Shown: piece after piece, positions 23,233-35,899 of the stretch
How positions within the stretch are numbered: position 1 is the first letter of the stretch
How the letters are laid out: each line of letters opens with the position of its first letter
NCBI GenBank assembly: GCA_944470555.2
Contig: OX104130.1
Coordinates: forward strand, 46,223,491-46,287,490
Source of the DNA: Heterobilharzia americana
Taxonomy: Eukaryota; Platyhelminthes; Trematoda; Strigeidida; Schistosomatidae
DNA length: 64,000 nucleotides
Direction: 5' to 3'
Program-made: the position numbers and the translations under genes
Notes under the pieces: model-generated
Seen by the model: only the letters and a program-made list of their open reading frames with translations
Databases searched by the model: none
What the model was told of the DNA's origin: nothing

Positions 23233-23537
23233 CACTTTAAAACTGGCAAAGGATTTTCCGTCGTTAGTTCCCATTATAATAAGTTTATTAATTTTGTTTG
23301 TACTAATAATCAAATTAAGATTGACTCGACTAATATTTGTCTGTCTACCGAATAAAATAGTTAGGTAGCGTAAGGATTTATAAGGTCCTGGACGAACAAA
23401 TGGTTTCCATCCGAACACTGAACTGGATCTAATATTTTCCTGGTCATATCCAGGATACGGTGATATAAATGAAGATATCTGACATGGCTGAATGACCTGA
23501 CTATTTGAGAGTCCCAAATCTTCTTGACAAACTTGAT
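23233..23537 (-). CDS. Exon 15, F5/8 type C (discoidin) domain, N-terminal two thirds
   Basis: The acceptor is ACGTTACAG and the donor GTAAGT. The 305 nt begin with 2 nt and end in phase 0. The exon opens QVCQEDLGLSNSQVIQPCQI, which has the first cysteine and the L-G-x-x-x-x-x-I-x-x-x-Q-I pattern that starts F5/8 type C domains. Later come FGWKPFVRPGPYKSLRYLTI, LFGRQTNISRVNLNL and a closing MGTNDGKSFASFKV, like the Y-S-x-D-G-x-x-W segment of the family. The usual W-L-Q-V-D-L-G is changed to Y-L-T-I-L-F-G. One N-I-S sequon. Confidence 0.86.
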
Positions 23538-23683
23538 CTGTAACGTAAAAAAATTATGAATTGAAATTAATTTCTAATAAAATATAATGTTTTAGATGAT
23601 TCACATTTTAACTGGCTACAAATGTACAGTGCGGTTTTAATCCAAAAATTTATAATAAAATGCCGCTAACATAAAATTTACTG

Positions 23684-23686
<3 letters not shown>

Positions 23687-23736
<50 letters not shown>
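23687..23736. repeat. (AT)n microsatellite in intron 14
   Basis: About 25 AT units about 150 bp upstream of exon 15's acceptor on the gene strand. Confidence 0.92.
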
Positions 23737-23737
<1 letters not shown>

Positions 23738-25641
23738 AGTGAAGAGTTTTAAATAGGATGAAACACATATCTAGAATTTTAATTTTGACCACCAAGAAAG
23801 AAGTTACATGTATACGTATTTGTGTTCTTCTGTGCACTTCAGTGTCCGAGAAATCCTACTGTTTATTTTTGTAGCAGTCGGTGATACATCTGCTTAAAAT
23901 AGCATTAAAATAAAATCACTGAAAAAAATTTGTAAAAGTTGTTGAACTAATTGGTTAGTATTCTCAATGAAAACAATACTGTTACATATAATTGAAAATA
24001 AACAGCAGGTGGTTAAAGTTTCTGTTGAATGGATTGCCGACCGCCTAATTAATATCTTAAGGTATCGTAAACGAAGTACCTACATTTGAACAGTATTACA
24101 GCAAAAATGTGTGGTGAGGCGGCTTCTTTGAAAAGTTTGTATGCTTGGAATTGACAAATATGTTTATGAAATGATTGTCTTCAAGATATCTTAGTATTTA
24201 GGTAATTGGGAATTATTTTTACAGTACTGCAACATCGGCACTATTCTGTGGCAGGATATCTGGCAACAGCAAGGAAAATAATGTTTCTTAATTGTGGCTC
24301 ATCTGCTACAGCATATATTAATAAATGTACAAGTGGATTAGATACGACGACAAATAGTAATGGACAACTACTCTATATCCACTGGTGCAAATTCCCTTCA
24401 AATTTCAAGTAGCCTAACAGTTGAAACAATAATTTGGTAAGTAGTAGAATGTTCTCAAGTTTAGGCAGTAGCAATAGGTTTGGGATTATTCGAAAATATT
24501 CTTCCATGGTGAATCACATTGAAGTTAAAATGGTAGGCCGTTTTTCAGTAGAAACCAGTCATGTTATACTAGCTCTAGGTTACTGAAGTAGCTTTACTTC
24601 TTACATCACTCCTATTGATGTATAAACTGATCAGCAAATTTTGTACATCTGTGAAAAATCATAGTAGAAAAATAAATGGAACCCACTGATGATTTTAGAT
24701 GCAGTCGGAATCACTTAACATGTTTGCTTAGTATGCTACTGGTAGCTTTACTCTGTAATCATTCGGTTTAAATTAGGCATATTCATCAATTGATGTACGC
24801 ATGGTACCCTCAATGAATGTATGGTAATTTGCGTTTGAAGATTACCTTGTGGCTGTCACTTTTTGTCGTGAGCTAATTACAAAATTGCTTTGTGTTTTTG
24901 ATACAACTATGTGTGGGGTTTGCTGTACTAGTTTTCATATATGAAGCAACAATCATTCAGAAAGGTTGCGTTTGTAGAGTAGCTGATGAAAAGGCACAGT
25001 ATGTTCGTGCTACACCTTGGAGTCAGTGGTTAAGTAATAATAATAATAGCTTTATTCCAAACAATATGACTGATACAGTATGGAATTCTCAGCATATAAT
25101 AAATTAACAGGTTTTTTCCAAAAAGAATATTTTCAAACGAAATGGTTATGGCGTCTGAATGATGTTCACAATTACAGCATCAAAGGTAATAATGTGGAGC
25201 AGCCGGTATGTGCTGGATTAGCGTCTGGTAGATGGTGGAGGTAGTTTATTCAGTCAGTAGAAGAATGTACTATTCGGGACAGGTATCCGAAGAACAGAAA
25301 TGTGATGTATTTTTGTGCACTCAAAAAAATTTATTTCTGTCTAATATGGATTTTTCTTCCTTTTTTTGAATATCCACAAAAGTACGTTTTACGTTTGGAG
25401 GACATATTTAAAAAATTAAAACAAACTGAAAGGGAAGAATTCGATGTGATATGTCTGTTGAAGAATTTCTCTGGTGGCCCGAAGTCCAAGCAGCTGGCCA
25501 AAAATTTGTGGATACATAATGCTGTCATCGTTTAATGCATTAAAAAAGTAAACATGAATAACCGCCTTGGATATGTAAAATTTAGAAATAATCTATCTTG
25601 TGTAGAATATAAAAATTACTTCGACCTTGACAGTTACTCAC

Positions 25642-25873
25642 TTGCTACACCCTGCATTTTTCTTACTTTAATGACAACAGCTTTCATAATTCTTTTCACT
25701 GACGAAACGTTACAAGTATCTTTTGAAATCGGGTTGCGACTGTTGGTAGGACAAACAAGTTCAACTATCAAAGTTAGATTCTCCTCTGTTTTATCATTTG
25801 GGAATGTAATAATTTCATTTAAAACCAGTTGTAAGTATAGAGTTATACTATTTTCAAAAAAGAAGCCTGGTGC
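25642..25873 (-). CDS. Exon 14, module 5 end
   Basis: The acceptor follows CTTCTTTTGTAAACAG. It encodes APGFFFENSITLYLQLVLN, EIITFPNDKTEENLTLIVEL, VCPTNSRNPISKDTCNVSS and a basic stretch KRIMKAVVIKVRKMQ. Two donors are possible: GTAAGA at about 25665-25666 (phase 0) and GTGAGT before 25642 (phase 1). Only the second matches exon 15 and gives N-Q-V-C at the join, so it is used; the first could be an alternative site. The F-E-A-P-G-F/F-x-F strand corresponds to the N-Q-I-R-L-D-L-F strand of other modules. Confidence 0.83.
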
Positions 25874-26994
25874 CTGTTTACAAAAGAAGCAGAAATTCAT
25901 GATAAAACAAATGAGTTGAAAGTTCTACTAGAAGAATGAAGTTGTGAGTTTAATTACTCATCGTTTTTGTGAATATTTGCTATTACTTCTCGAAGTTGTG
26001 AGAAGGTAACTGTCAGTTAGATGGCTTTATGCAACACACGTCACATTGTTGTTGAATTAACTTGTGGAAAATAAATGAAAAATATATTGCATGTTGTGTA
26101 GTCATTTCGTTATCGTAAATAATTAAAGCTTCAGTAAACTGAAACATTTTCGAGATCTGCATGAGAAAAGCATATAATCTAGATCTGATGTGCTTTTTCA
26201 GACAATAATACTACTTTCAGACTGAGTTAACGTCAGTACATTTCACAGAGTTAGTTAACACGAAATTTCTCGAATGTTAGGCAGTCGATGTCTATGCAAA
26301 AAACCAGGAAGATGTCTTTACCAAGCATTTTAAACTATTATTTAGTCTCTTTTGGTAATTGGAATGTATTTGTCGTCTACACTTGTTACGTCCGGGTATT
26401 TGACTTTCGTATTACCTGACATTTTAGTTTCAGAGGGTCATTTTGGAATAAGCTAACGCTTGTTGACGATTGACTACCGATTAAATTTATCGAAGTATCA
26501 ATATAACTTTCCTGAAATAAAAATTCACTACCGTATTTATTCTTGTTAATATTCACCCATAAGATTGCGATGTTGTGAAATCACAGAACTGAGAAAACAA
26601 CAAGGAGACTTAGTTAGAGCCTTGAGGAGGACATTTTTGACGGTAGGGTAAAAGCCTCTAAAGATCTAGCAAAGTTGTACTTCTGTATTATACTACCAGT
26701 GGGGCAGACAGAATTACATTGCATACTACGCTCGTTCCTCTGTACGCTGAACCAAGTTATCTGCTTGCTAATGTTTGTGCTTAGTTTCTTAAAGCAGCAG
26801 TAGAGCGTGATATACTATTAATATGCAGGTGATATAAAAGTGAAAGGCAAAGTAATTTTAACTAGAATATGCATATACTGTATCATACGAGCATTATCTT
26901 ATTCGAAAGACAGATTTATTTAAACTTAAACCCTATTCTTATACGTAAGATACCACGTTAATATTTATATTTAAAAGCTTTATATTTCATTGCA

Positions 26995-29692
26995 CATGAA
27001 TGCCAAACTGGGAGCGAAAAATACCGGGAAGAGAACTAACCATGGGTCGAGAAGCGCTCGGTGAGGTGATGAACGAGAATGGAGAATTGTTTGCAGAATT
27101 CTGTGCATTCAACGATTTGGTGATTGGAGTCAGGCAATGTGTTCAAACACAAGGATATCCACAAAGCGAGCGACGAGGATTTCATCAGACACCAGGACAC
27201 ATTAAAAATCAGATCGACTTTATCCTAATGTGTACAAAGTGGAGACGCAGTCAGCCTACTTGACACAAGGTCAAGAATGGGAGCAGATGTAGGTTCACAC
27301 CACTCACTGCGTAGTGCAAGGAACCTTCCAAATCAAGCTAAAAGCCTTCAAGGAAACTGGTGATAGACCACAGTTCAAGTACAACACCCATACGGAAACT
27401 GAAGGACGAAACTACAAAGGAAATCTTCACGGCAGTCAGCCATCAAGACGAAATGGGAGATATCGAGGGACATCCCTGAAGAAACCTGTGTAGATGAACA
27501 CTGGAAGTCTTTGAAAGAGATGTGGAAAGAAACCTGCATAACCGTATTATGAAGGAAGAAGAAAGAAGATGAAACGAGGAATGGATCTCGATGGACACAT
27601 GGAAGATGACAGAGCAGGGAGAGGAAGATGTTGATGGTGAAGCAGAAGATAAATCAGTACAAGGACGCACAACGAGAAGAGGATCTGAGTACAATGTATA
27701 AAACACTGCACTTGACAGAGAAGTGAACAAGAGTGCACACAAAGACAAAAGACACTTCTACGATACACTGGCAATTGAAGCAGAACAGGTTGCAGGTAGG
27801 AGAGATAGATAGAGACCTGATAACTTTGTATCAAATAACCAGGTTACTCTCTGGTAGGGAAGAGATCAACACAGATGAAACCAATCAAAGATGATGACGG
27901 AAATTTAATCACCAAAGAAGAGAAACAAAGGAACAATGGACTGACCACTTCAAGAAGCTCTTGAATCGATCACCACCTGCACTTCGTCCAGCAATACCTG
28001 CAGCCCAGCCACAGAACTATAAGTGAATATAAATCCTCCAACGAAAGTCGGAGTCCTGAGCTCCATAAAGCTACTGAAGTGCAGGAAAGCAGCAGGATCA
28101 GATGGAATCCCGCCAGAAGCACTGAGAGCAGACACAGAGAAAACAGCGGACATGCTCACACCACTATTGCAGAAAATCTGGAAGGAAGGTATGGTACATG
28201 GCCATTAATTGGAAGAAGAGCTACCATGTCAAACTCCCGAAGGAGGGAGACCTCAGTGTTTGCAAGAACTGACGTGGAATCATGCTCCACTTCTGTCCAC
28301 CCGAAGCAAGCAAAATATTAAGTCGCATCATACTGGAGAGACTAAACAATGTGCTGGATTCAAAATACAACCACAACAGGCTGGTTGGCTGGCTGGCTGG
28401 ATTCAGGAGGAACAAATCATGTACGAATCAACTTGCAATGCTACGCTACGCATCATCGTAGAGAAGAGTACAGAATGGCAGTCAACTCAACTCTACCTCA
28501 ACTTCGTCTACTTTGAAAAGGCTTTTGACAGCATCGACCGACAAGTAATTTGGCAGGTATCTGCTTGAACACTACGGTATTAGTGCCAGAAACCCTTATC
28601 AGTCTCATTCATCAACTATATTGAGGACACCACATGCAAGTAATTCACAATGGGAAGCTGAGTGATGCCTTTGAAGTTTGGACAGGAGTAAGACAAGGCT
28701 ACCGTCTACTATCACCCGTGATATTCCTGATTGTAGTGGACTGGATCATACAACGAACAGTAGGGAACAAGACGAGGGGTATACGCTGGATAGGGGAGAA
28801 GATCCTAGAAGATTTGGATTTTGCCGATGACTTATGTCTAATGTCTTGTCGCACAAACTTGAAGATCTACAGGCGAAAGCTAACAAGTTGGCAGAAGAGG
28901 CAAGGTATCGAAGACGGGACTTCAAGGGAATATAGAGAAGACAGAGGTAGAGGTGATGAAGATACCCAACCAACAACAACAGCAACAAGCTCTTATCACC
29001 ATGAACAGGAGGAATCTAAATAGGGTAGCCTCTTTCACCCATCTAGGCATCACTGTTTCAACTACAGGCGGCGGCACAGACGAGGAAGTCAAAGCAGCCA
29101 GAATCAGAAACGCTACAAGATCGACGTTCATTAACTTGAAACCAGTATGGAGATCTTCTGCAGTCAGCATAAAGCATGAACAACATCCGGATTTTCAACA
29201 CTAATTCAGTCAAGTAAGTCAGTGCTTCTATGTGATGGTTGAGAGACTTGGCGCTTTACGAAAGGCATTTCCAACAAACTACAGACGTTCATCAACAATT
29301 GCCTACGCTGACTCGTTACTGAAACTCAGATGGCCAGAATAATAATAATAAGCAACAAGGAACTCTGGCTGCCTGGTAACGAACCAACCAAGAAGCTATC
29401 GCTCAACAAATATGCACTGGAAGGAAGTTGAGATGGATTGGATCGGTCATACACTGAGAAGGCCGACTGGGGACATCACGCGTCAGGCCAGTTGCTCGAG
29501 TGGAATCCCTATGGGAAGCGACGAGTTGGGCGTCGCTGCCGAGGGCGACATTGAGGAGATCGTGCGAGGAGGAAATGAGAGCTTGTAGGTAGTCGTGGAG
29601 CCAGGTTCAAAAGATTTCGGAGAAGAGAGTTCACTGGCTATGTGCTACTGAAGCCTTATGTTCCATTAGGAACCCAAGGGACAAATAATAAT
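26995..29692 (+). mobile_element. RTE-clade LINE copy, 5' truncated, in intron 13 (antisense)
   Basis: It starts inside the endonuclease: G-R-E-A-L-G-E-V-M-N-E-N-G-E, then C-A-F-N-D-L-V-I-G and HIKNQIDFILMC (27050-27230). The RT has a KVGVLSSIKLLKCRKAAGSD region near 28040-28100, F-V-Y-F-E-K-A-F-D-S-I-D-R-Q-V (about 28499-28550; usual F-V-D-F), T-G-V-R-Q-G-Y, and an intact catalytic F-A-D-D at 28818-28830. C-terminal S-F-T-H-L-G-I-T-V-S and an R-W-I-G-H-T-L-like tail follow, and the end is an ATAATAATAAA tail at about 29680-29692. Several frameshifts make it inactive. It is the longest and best preserved RTE copy in the window. Confidence 0.85.
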
Positions 29693-29967
29693 AAATTAAG
29701 ACTTGGGTTTTCCTACCTGTTGACAAACTGTTCTCACATAAGTTAGTGGCAAATTAATGACATTCACTCAGCGAGAACAGAAACAAAGAGACCCTCCAAA
29801 AACATTCCGTGTGGCTGACTCAGATTTCGGCTTTTTTTCCATAATTGGCCAATTCAGTTTAGTCTGAAATAGATTAGTTTATTTTATGTTTAGATATGAA
29901 TAGTACGCCTACCGTAGTCTTCAGGATGCAGAATACGATATTTTAAAAAGCTTGGTTATCTACTTAC

Positions 29968-30157
29968 CTCAAAACGAGTCACTCCTTTACCGCTGACATT
30001 TTTGTTTCGTATAAACTGTACAGAATCTGGTGAGGACGAGTTCCAAATCTCTGCCGACTTGATAATCATACTATGGTAGATATTCAGTATTACTTTTGAA
30101 CATTCTACTCTTGAAGTACTCAGCATTCGAATCTCAGTGTTAAGATTTATGACATCA
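29968..30157 (-). CDS. Exon 13, module 5
   Basis: The acceptor is GTCTTTTTTAG and the donor GTAAGT. After 1 nt it carries 63 codons: DVINLNTEIRMLSTSRVECS, KVILNIYHSMIIKSAEIWN, then a Ser-rich loop and GKGVTRFE, ending in phase 0. Sequons are N-S-S and N-V-S. An RTE retrotransposon of opposite orientation ends at about 29692, only about 275 bp downstream of this exon's donor. Confidence 0.87.
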
Positions 30158-32213
30158 CTAAAAAAGACACACTTTTATAGCTCTAAGATGAAAAAAGCTT
30201 TGACACTGAAATGAATTAAAATTGTATGCAAACGTTTTTTAAAAGCTGCAAACTTTTGCAGTTCATTTCAAGTAAATAAAGACTTCGGAATACATTTCAA
30301 GCTGTTCTTGCCGCTAACAGTGTAACTTTTCAGTGAATCAGCAGTTTACAACAGTCTGCATTTGAACTAACATAAAGCTCATCGGATATGAAATTTAAAA
30401 ACATATATTCATTTGAATTAAAGCTGAGTCAGAATTATGCAATGTCACTTGATAAACTAATTATCACCAAAGAAAATGTATGTGGATATAGTCAATTTAA
30501 TCAAACTTGAAGTTGTCCATGTGTGGTAGAGTGATACTAAGTAATTCTTTTACTCAAGAAGTATCAATCAGGTGTGTTTGTGCCTAAAATGAATGAAAAT
30601 GTAAGGAGTTTGAGTCCACGTATATCATGCAACTTCCTTTAGGTTTAGATGCAGTGTTGGAAAGCACTGTTTATTACATGCAAGTACTACAAACTGGAGA
30701 CTCCCGAAAAATACTGATTTGGTATTCGTCGAGCTGTCCATAGACATCCTTTCTTTATACTGGCGCTTAATAGTAATTAACTGTTAACTGACTGGTTCTC
30801 GGGCTATAACGCCTTGATAACACTATGATAACAATCATGTGTTAACCTACTATGCTTTCCTAAGAGAACAAAACAACTTCTGAACCAGGTTAAAAATGAG
30901 CTGTGAGGTTTGTTAGTGGCCCTTTCGTCACTAGGCAAGGCGATTCTTAATCAGCACAGACTTTATGAAGCAGTGACCGTCTACTTCATGGAAAAACAAA
31001 AGCGAAACGGATTTTTGACCATCTGACGAGTCACATCTTCTGCAAACAGAATTAGTAACATTTCTGGTACTGAGGATGAACAAAACTAACCGTAATTATT
31101 TTCTCTGCCATGTGTAGTTTAAACTTAGTGTCATTCATCATTATAGGTTGATGTTATGCTTTTTGAGATCATATAAAAAAGTCTAAAATTGGCTAGTTAC
31201 TAATAACTAACAAAACCTCATGTTTATCGAAATTTCTAATTTATTAGGGATTTGTTATAGTCGTCTCATGGTAAACACTTAATACAAACATTTTGTCACA
31301 GTAAAACTATGAGAAGTAACAATGACGAGCCTGAAAAGTGAACAATATTTAAGTAATGTTCTAGGGAGTGATTATTTGCCATTAATAAGATACATGGTTT
31401 AAGTTATTGTGTTGGGAAATGTAGTTAACTCCAAAAAAATCTCTTACCCGTAAAAACAGTTAGTTTCAATGCATGATTATCAATTTACATATAATTGAAC
31501 TGTCCAAATTATTTAATTGGTGGTTATGTGACTAAAGTTCACAAATTTTGTCATGTTACTTAGGGTTTATTTTGTTGTAACTGTTGATGAACCTCATTGA
31601 TATCTTCTTATCTTCATATATTTCCATTTGAGGTGTTCGATTGAGGTACTAAGTCAGTGACACGAGAAACGTTTTTATTATCGTAATCGAATTCGTAACA
31701 TACTGTTTATTTATCAGATTGTGAAGATTTTAAGCAAAATCTTGTTAAATTTTTCAAGATACATTGTGGAATGGAATTGCGAAGGTTTATGTAAATCGAA
31801 TGCATTCAATTATGTAAGTAAGAACTAGGTACGAATATCATTATATTTAGTTTGTAAACTTATTTTCTTCCGCTATATTCCTGACAACCTCAATCTTTTT
31901 GCTTAAACTATAAATTTGTTTCTAATGAAGATATGATTTAGGGTGAAGCATCCAACTGTCACTGAGATTTGATGCACATTATTTCAAAGATTTGAGGGAA
32001 TCTAGAGACTAAGAATTGTGTTTTCTAGTTACAAAGTAACATAAAAGCATTTACTAGGTAAAATATTTCTCTTTCAGTTCCTTTTTGGAATATGACTTCT
32101 ATAATACCTTTTATGTTCGTCGTAATGCAATCTTTGCAATAAAATTATTTGAATGGAATAAAGTTTCAATAATGTCACGTTTGCCTACTATTCTACACAT
32201 GATATAAACTCAC
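30158..32213 (-). other. Intron 12
   Basis: A 2.06 kb AT-rich intron between exons 12 and 13. No repeat or frame is recognised. Confidence 0.75.
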
Positions 32214-32469
32214 CCGGGAGAATATATCAAGCCGCTCACATTCTGGTCTACATTTACAACATTCATCAGTAAATTGAGGGTTTCGTTTCCATCTCTGAAC
32301 ACTTTACCATCCATCTTATCAGTGACTTCTTGGCTACCAAATTTTACGCGAATAGGGAGAGAGACATTCGTCCCATTTTCACTTATTTTACTGTCAGCCA
32401 CGCGTACCGACGCAGTGACCTGTATGTCATTATCTTCAATAGCAGATGAATTTGACTGTATGGCATAAC
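32214..32469 (-). CDS. Exon 12, module 4 end / module 5 start
   Basis: The acceptor is TTGATTTTTAG and the donor GTGAGT. The 256 nt begin with 2 nt completing glycine and end with 2 nt. The peptide runs GYAIQSNSSAIEDNDIQV, TASVRVADSKISENGTNVSL, PIRVKFGSQEV and ETLNLLMNVVNV, ending Y-S-P-G. Five sequons (N-S-S, N-G-T, N-V-S, N-E-T, N-V-S) make it the most glycosylation-prone exon. The final S-P-G-D is the module opening completed by exon 13. Confidence 0.86.
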
Positions 32470-33169
32470 CTAAAAATCAACATAACATAAGAGATTTTTA
32501 GCGATATTGAATGAGAATGAATCGAAAAATTTATTGGTATTTCGGTACTCCCTAGTGTAACGGCTTTTATTTTTAGAAGCCTTATCCAAACATTCGGAGT
32601 AAATCCACAGGAACCTCTGTTTGACCTGGGTTTCATTCTTATCGCCATTTATCAGAGAGGTATATCTTCCCTTTTGAATAAAATGATGTTCCGCTGGAGA
32701 TTCAAACTGGAGTCATTCCGTTTCAAAGTCAGAGACTTTACTGGCGAGCAGTGTTGCGTAATTCAGCGACAGAAATTGATGAATGCTAAGTACACAAGAA
32801 ACGACGGCAACATTGTTTGCCATCCAGCGTCTATTTTGTTTAAGAACAAATATGTAATAGATAGGATTCGAAATAGATTAATGATTTCTATGTATGTTAT
32901 AATTTCAAAACAAAACTTATATCAATGAGAGTTCTTTTTAAAGTATCTTCTTTCTTATAGTTGTACCTGAATCGGTTACAGTGATTCAACGTCTGCTTGA
33001 CTAAATGCTTTGGATGAACTGAACGGACTTCTATCGGCCTTAAAGTAAATAAACTAGAGAGACTGTTGACATTATTAGCGTGCAAATCGACTTATTGTTG
33101 AGCATGCCTTGGGGATTCAAGTCATCTGAAACAAACCTACTTAAATAGTAAACCTGTTTTTAAGTTGAT

Positions 33170-33340
33170 TTTCACCATGAATTGAGATCAGCAGGCAAAC
33201 CACTGAAAATCTGGGAACACTGGCTGTACAGTAGCGCGCAATCATGACTCACCCGAAATCAAGCCCAGGACCCTCAGGTTTCTTGGCTAGCACGTTACCA
33301 AGGAGACACTTGGTCGGAATACAACTGTCCACGTTCTCTA
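33170..33340 (-). repeat. Possible tRNA-like repeat relic in intron 11
   Basis: The block has GAAATCAAGCCCAGGACCCTC, which on the minus strand gives a weak B-box-like GGGCTTGATTTC, and a locally higher GC content than its surroundings. This looks like an old retroposon but no second copy in the window confirms it. Confidence 0.3.
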
Positions 33341-34509
33341 CTCTTCGTGTAAAAACGTGTTACATAGTTACGCAAGTCAAGCCTTCAGATATCGAGTTAT
33401 CTTCCATGGAAACACTTTAAATTTCCTCTAATATTTTATCGAATATATTGACAGTGGCTTTAGAAGTCTCTCCAAATAAAAGGTAAAGATCAGATACGGA
33501 AATGATAATAAAGAGTACCAGACAATCGTCGTTACTGTTTGGATTTGATTTTAAGTGTAAGACAAATAAAAATGCTCAGATGAATCGGCTCAACAGACTC
33601 AAAAATTATTGCGGATTTGAGAAATATGGAGAAAGAACTTTAAAGAAAGTTATAATTCGCTTGACGGTGGCTAGGAGTGTGATTCAAGACGTACGTCTTA
33701 TTTACGACTTGACACTAAGATATACCTGCATCCCTGTGAGTCACGGTGTTTTCAACTGGACTCAAACCAAGTACCATCGTTTCAGACACCAGAAAAAAAA
33801 TGTTCTCATGTACTACATATTTTGTTACAAGTGAATTCTAGTGTTTGAATGAGTAACCGCCAATTAAACTTCTCTCCTATGCACATTATTCGATTTCACA
33901 TATATGTGGGGACATGAACTTTTGGATTGACTTTCGGTAACACGTACTATCGCAAAAGAGTTCCTCAAATAGTACGCAACTACAAAGAAGTGATGAATAT
34001 TCGACTGTCAACGTGGACACTGAAAGCAGTTCTTTAAAAATAAAATGGCGTTTCTGAAAAAGTCTCAACCATCCAATGTTAAAAAAGCGATGCAATATAT
34101 GAAAACATGCTGTAGAGACCCAACCATGACGAAGTGTAATCTGCTTCTTTTGTGTTTCGTTGCTATTTTTATATTATTTTAATATTTTACTTTATGTATT
34201 CTTATAGGATGTATATACAAGAAGGATAAAAATTTTATGTACTTTTGAACAGACTGAAAAGCTATCTATATTTTTTGATTGGGAATATTTCTAGCTTTGG
34301 TGCATGATATTGGTGTTGTGTTCACTGAGATAGACGGTTTATTCATGAAGCTTTCACTGCCATTCCAGACTTCATCATCACAATCTTCAGTATGTTTCCA
34401 GTAATTAACTGGAGAGTATATGCTGAGAATGTTTATAGTTTGTAGTTGTATGTGATAATTTGACTAAAGACATTTGTGAAGCTGCTTACTGTTGTGTACT
34501 ACTTCTTAC

Positions 34510-34795
34510 CTGGATTCACAACATTACCCAGTTGTATTTCTAATGTATCCTGCTGTCCCTTGAAATATGTAGATTTGAACACTATTTTAAACTGTTCATT
34601 GAGTAGGGCCATCAAGTTGGATCCGAGCAATAGTTGCACGTTACTTACAGTGAAAACTGATATCTTTTCAACGCTATCATTAGCTCCTCCAATAACGATG
34701 GATGAATTAGGCAAATAAGCAGCGAAAGGGACTTGGACATTAATGCAATTCGTCTCCAAGTACCTAGTAGAAACAAACTTCCAGTTGGTGTAATT
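34510..34795 (-). CDS. Exon 11, module 4 first part
   Basis: The acceptor is AGGTCAG and the donor GTAAGA. The upstream TTTTAG acceptor would bring a TAA into frame, so CAG at 34796-34798 is chosen. It encodes NYTNWKFVSTRYLETNCINV, QVPFAAYLPNSSIVIGGAN, ISVFTVSNVQLLLGSNLMAL and an F-K-I-V-F strand, ending QLGNVVNP in phase 1. Sequons include N-Y-T, N-S-S and N-D-S. Confidence 0.85.
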
Positions 34796-35698
34796 CTGAC
34801 CTTAGGTTTCTAAAATGAAAAAGGATTATGGAGAGAAGGCAAAAGTGAAATATTAATTTTACTGTTTCCAAATGGTTAGCTATGTTGAATAGCACAGATT
34901 TATATTTTTTTTCATTTACTGTAAATTAATTTAATGAAATTTAATTTTCATTATAAGTTAGATGCGATAAAACTGACTTTCTGTGACCATTCAAAGTAAC
35001 CAAGTCTAAAGACAATTTAAAATTTGCATAAACTTGTTGGTACGAAGGTTGAAATGGTTTTATTTGTGTATAGACGTATTGCTCACACTTCCGATTTACG
35101 TTTAAGCCATTCAACCTAATATATTCACACCAAACTGGAAGCGATAAAGGTTATGTCAAGTAAGCAGAAAGTATTAGAATCTATTAGAAATACGTCATTA
35201 CACTATAAAACTCTTTTAAGTATTTAGTATTTTCATGTAGTTTACCGTGAACATTTGTTTTTCATTTTCAGCATTTGATTTTTATGTAGTAAAAGGTGAT
35301 TTGAATAGCACAACTTTGAAAATTGCACTTGATAACTATCTCAAAAAACGAAATCCTTCTCAGAGAATTCATTGGAAAGATTTTCTTTGATAAAAGATCT
35401 CACTTAAAAAATATAGTCTGTCCTACAGTATGTCAGTCTGTCATACTACGCATTTCAAAAGCAACATTTTGAATCAAAGTCAATTTCGAAGTCCGGATCA
35501 CACTTGGCGATCATTAAACAGTATGAAACAGTAATTTTCCGGAAAACTTTTATGTACTATGCACAGCTTTATTAAACACACTGCTTTCTGCCGAATATTT
35601 AGGAAACTGCGAACTTTACGCACCAGTGTTCCATCCTTATACAGTTATCTTACGAATGCAAGATTAATCCAAAGGATTTACTAAACCGAATAACTTAC

Positions 35699-35899
35699 AT
35701 AACTGTCGTCTGGAATTGCGGCGACTTTCACCATGCTTTCTTCCATTGTATATTCTGGATTTACGACAAAACTGCCTACTGGCAAATATAATGAACCGAT
35801 AGTACTGACTGAAAGTTCTCCAACGATTAATACCGTTTTGTTTCCACTAACACTGCTTACAAAATTAATTTGTGGACGGACAAATAGATCAAGACGAAT
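35699..35899 (-). CDS. Exon 10, module 3 end
   Basis: The acceptor is TTAACTTTTCAG and the donor GTAAGT; the exon is exactly 67 codons in phase 0. It begins IRLDLFVRPQINFVSS, then an N-K-T sequon, LIVGELSVSTIGSLYLPVG, FVVNPEYTMEESM and VKVAAIPDDSY. The strand I-R-L-D-L-F-V matches Q-F-R-F-V-I-Q-V in exon 4. It is phase-symmetric, so skipping would keep the frame. Confidence 0.86.

Noticed and set aside
23637..23837. Minus-strand frame with a run of I-Y
   Set aside because: It is a translation of the AT microsatellite.
27443..27834. Ser/Leu-rich minus-strand frames of about 100 codons
   Set aside because: Antisense of the RTE linker region on the plus strand; composition is explained by that.
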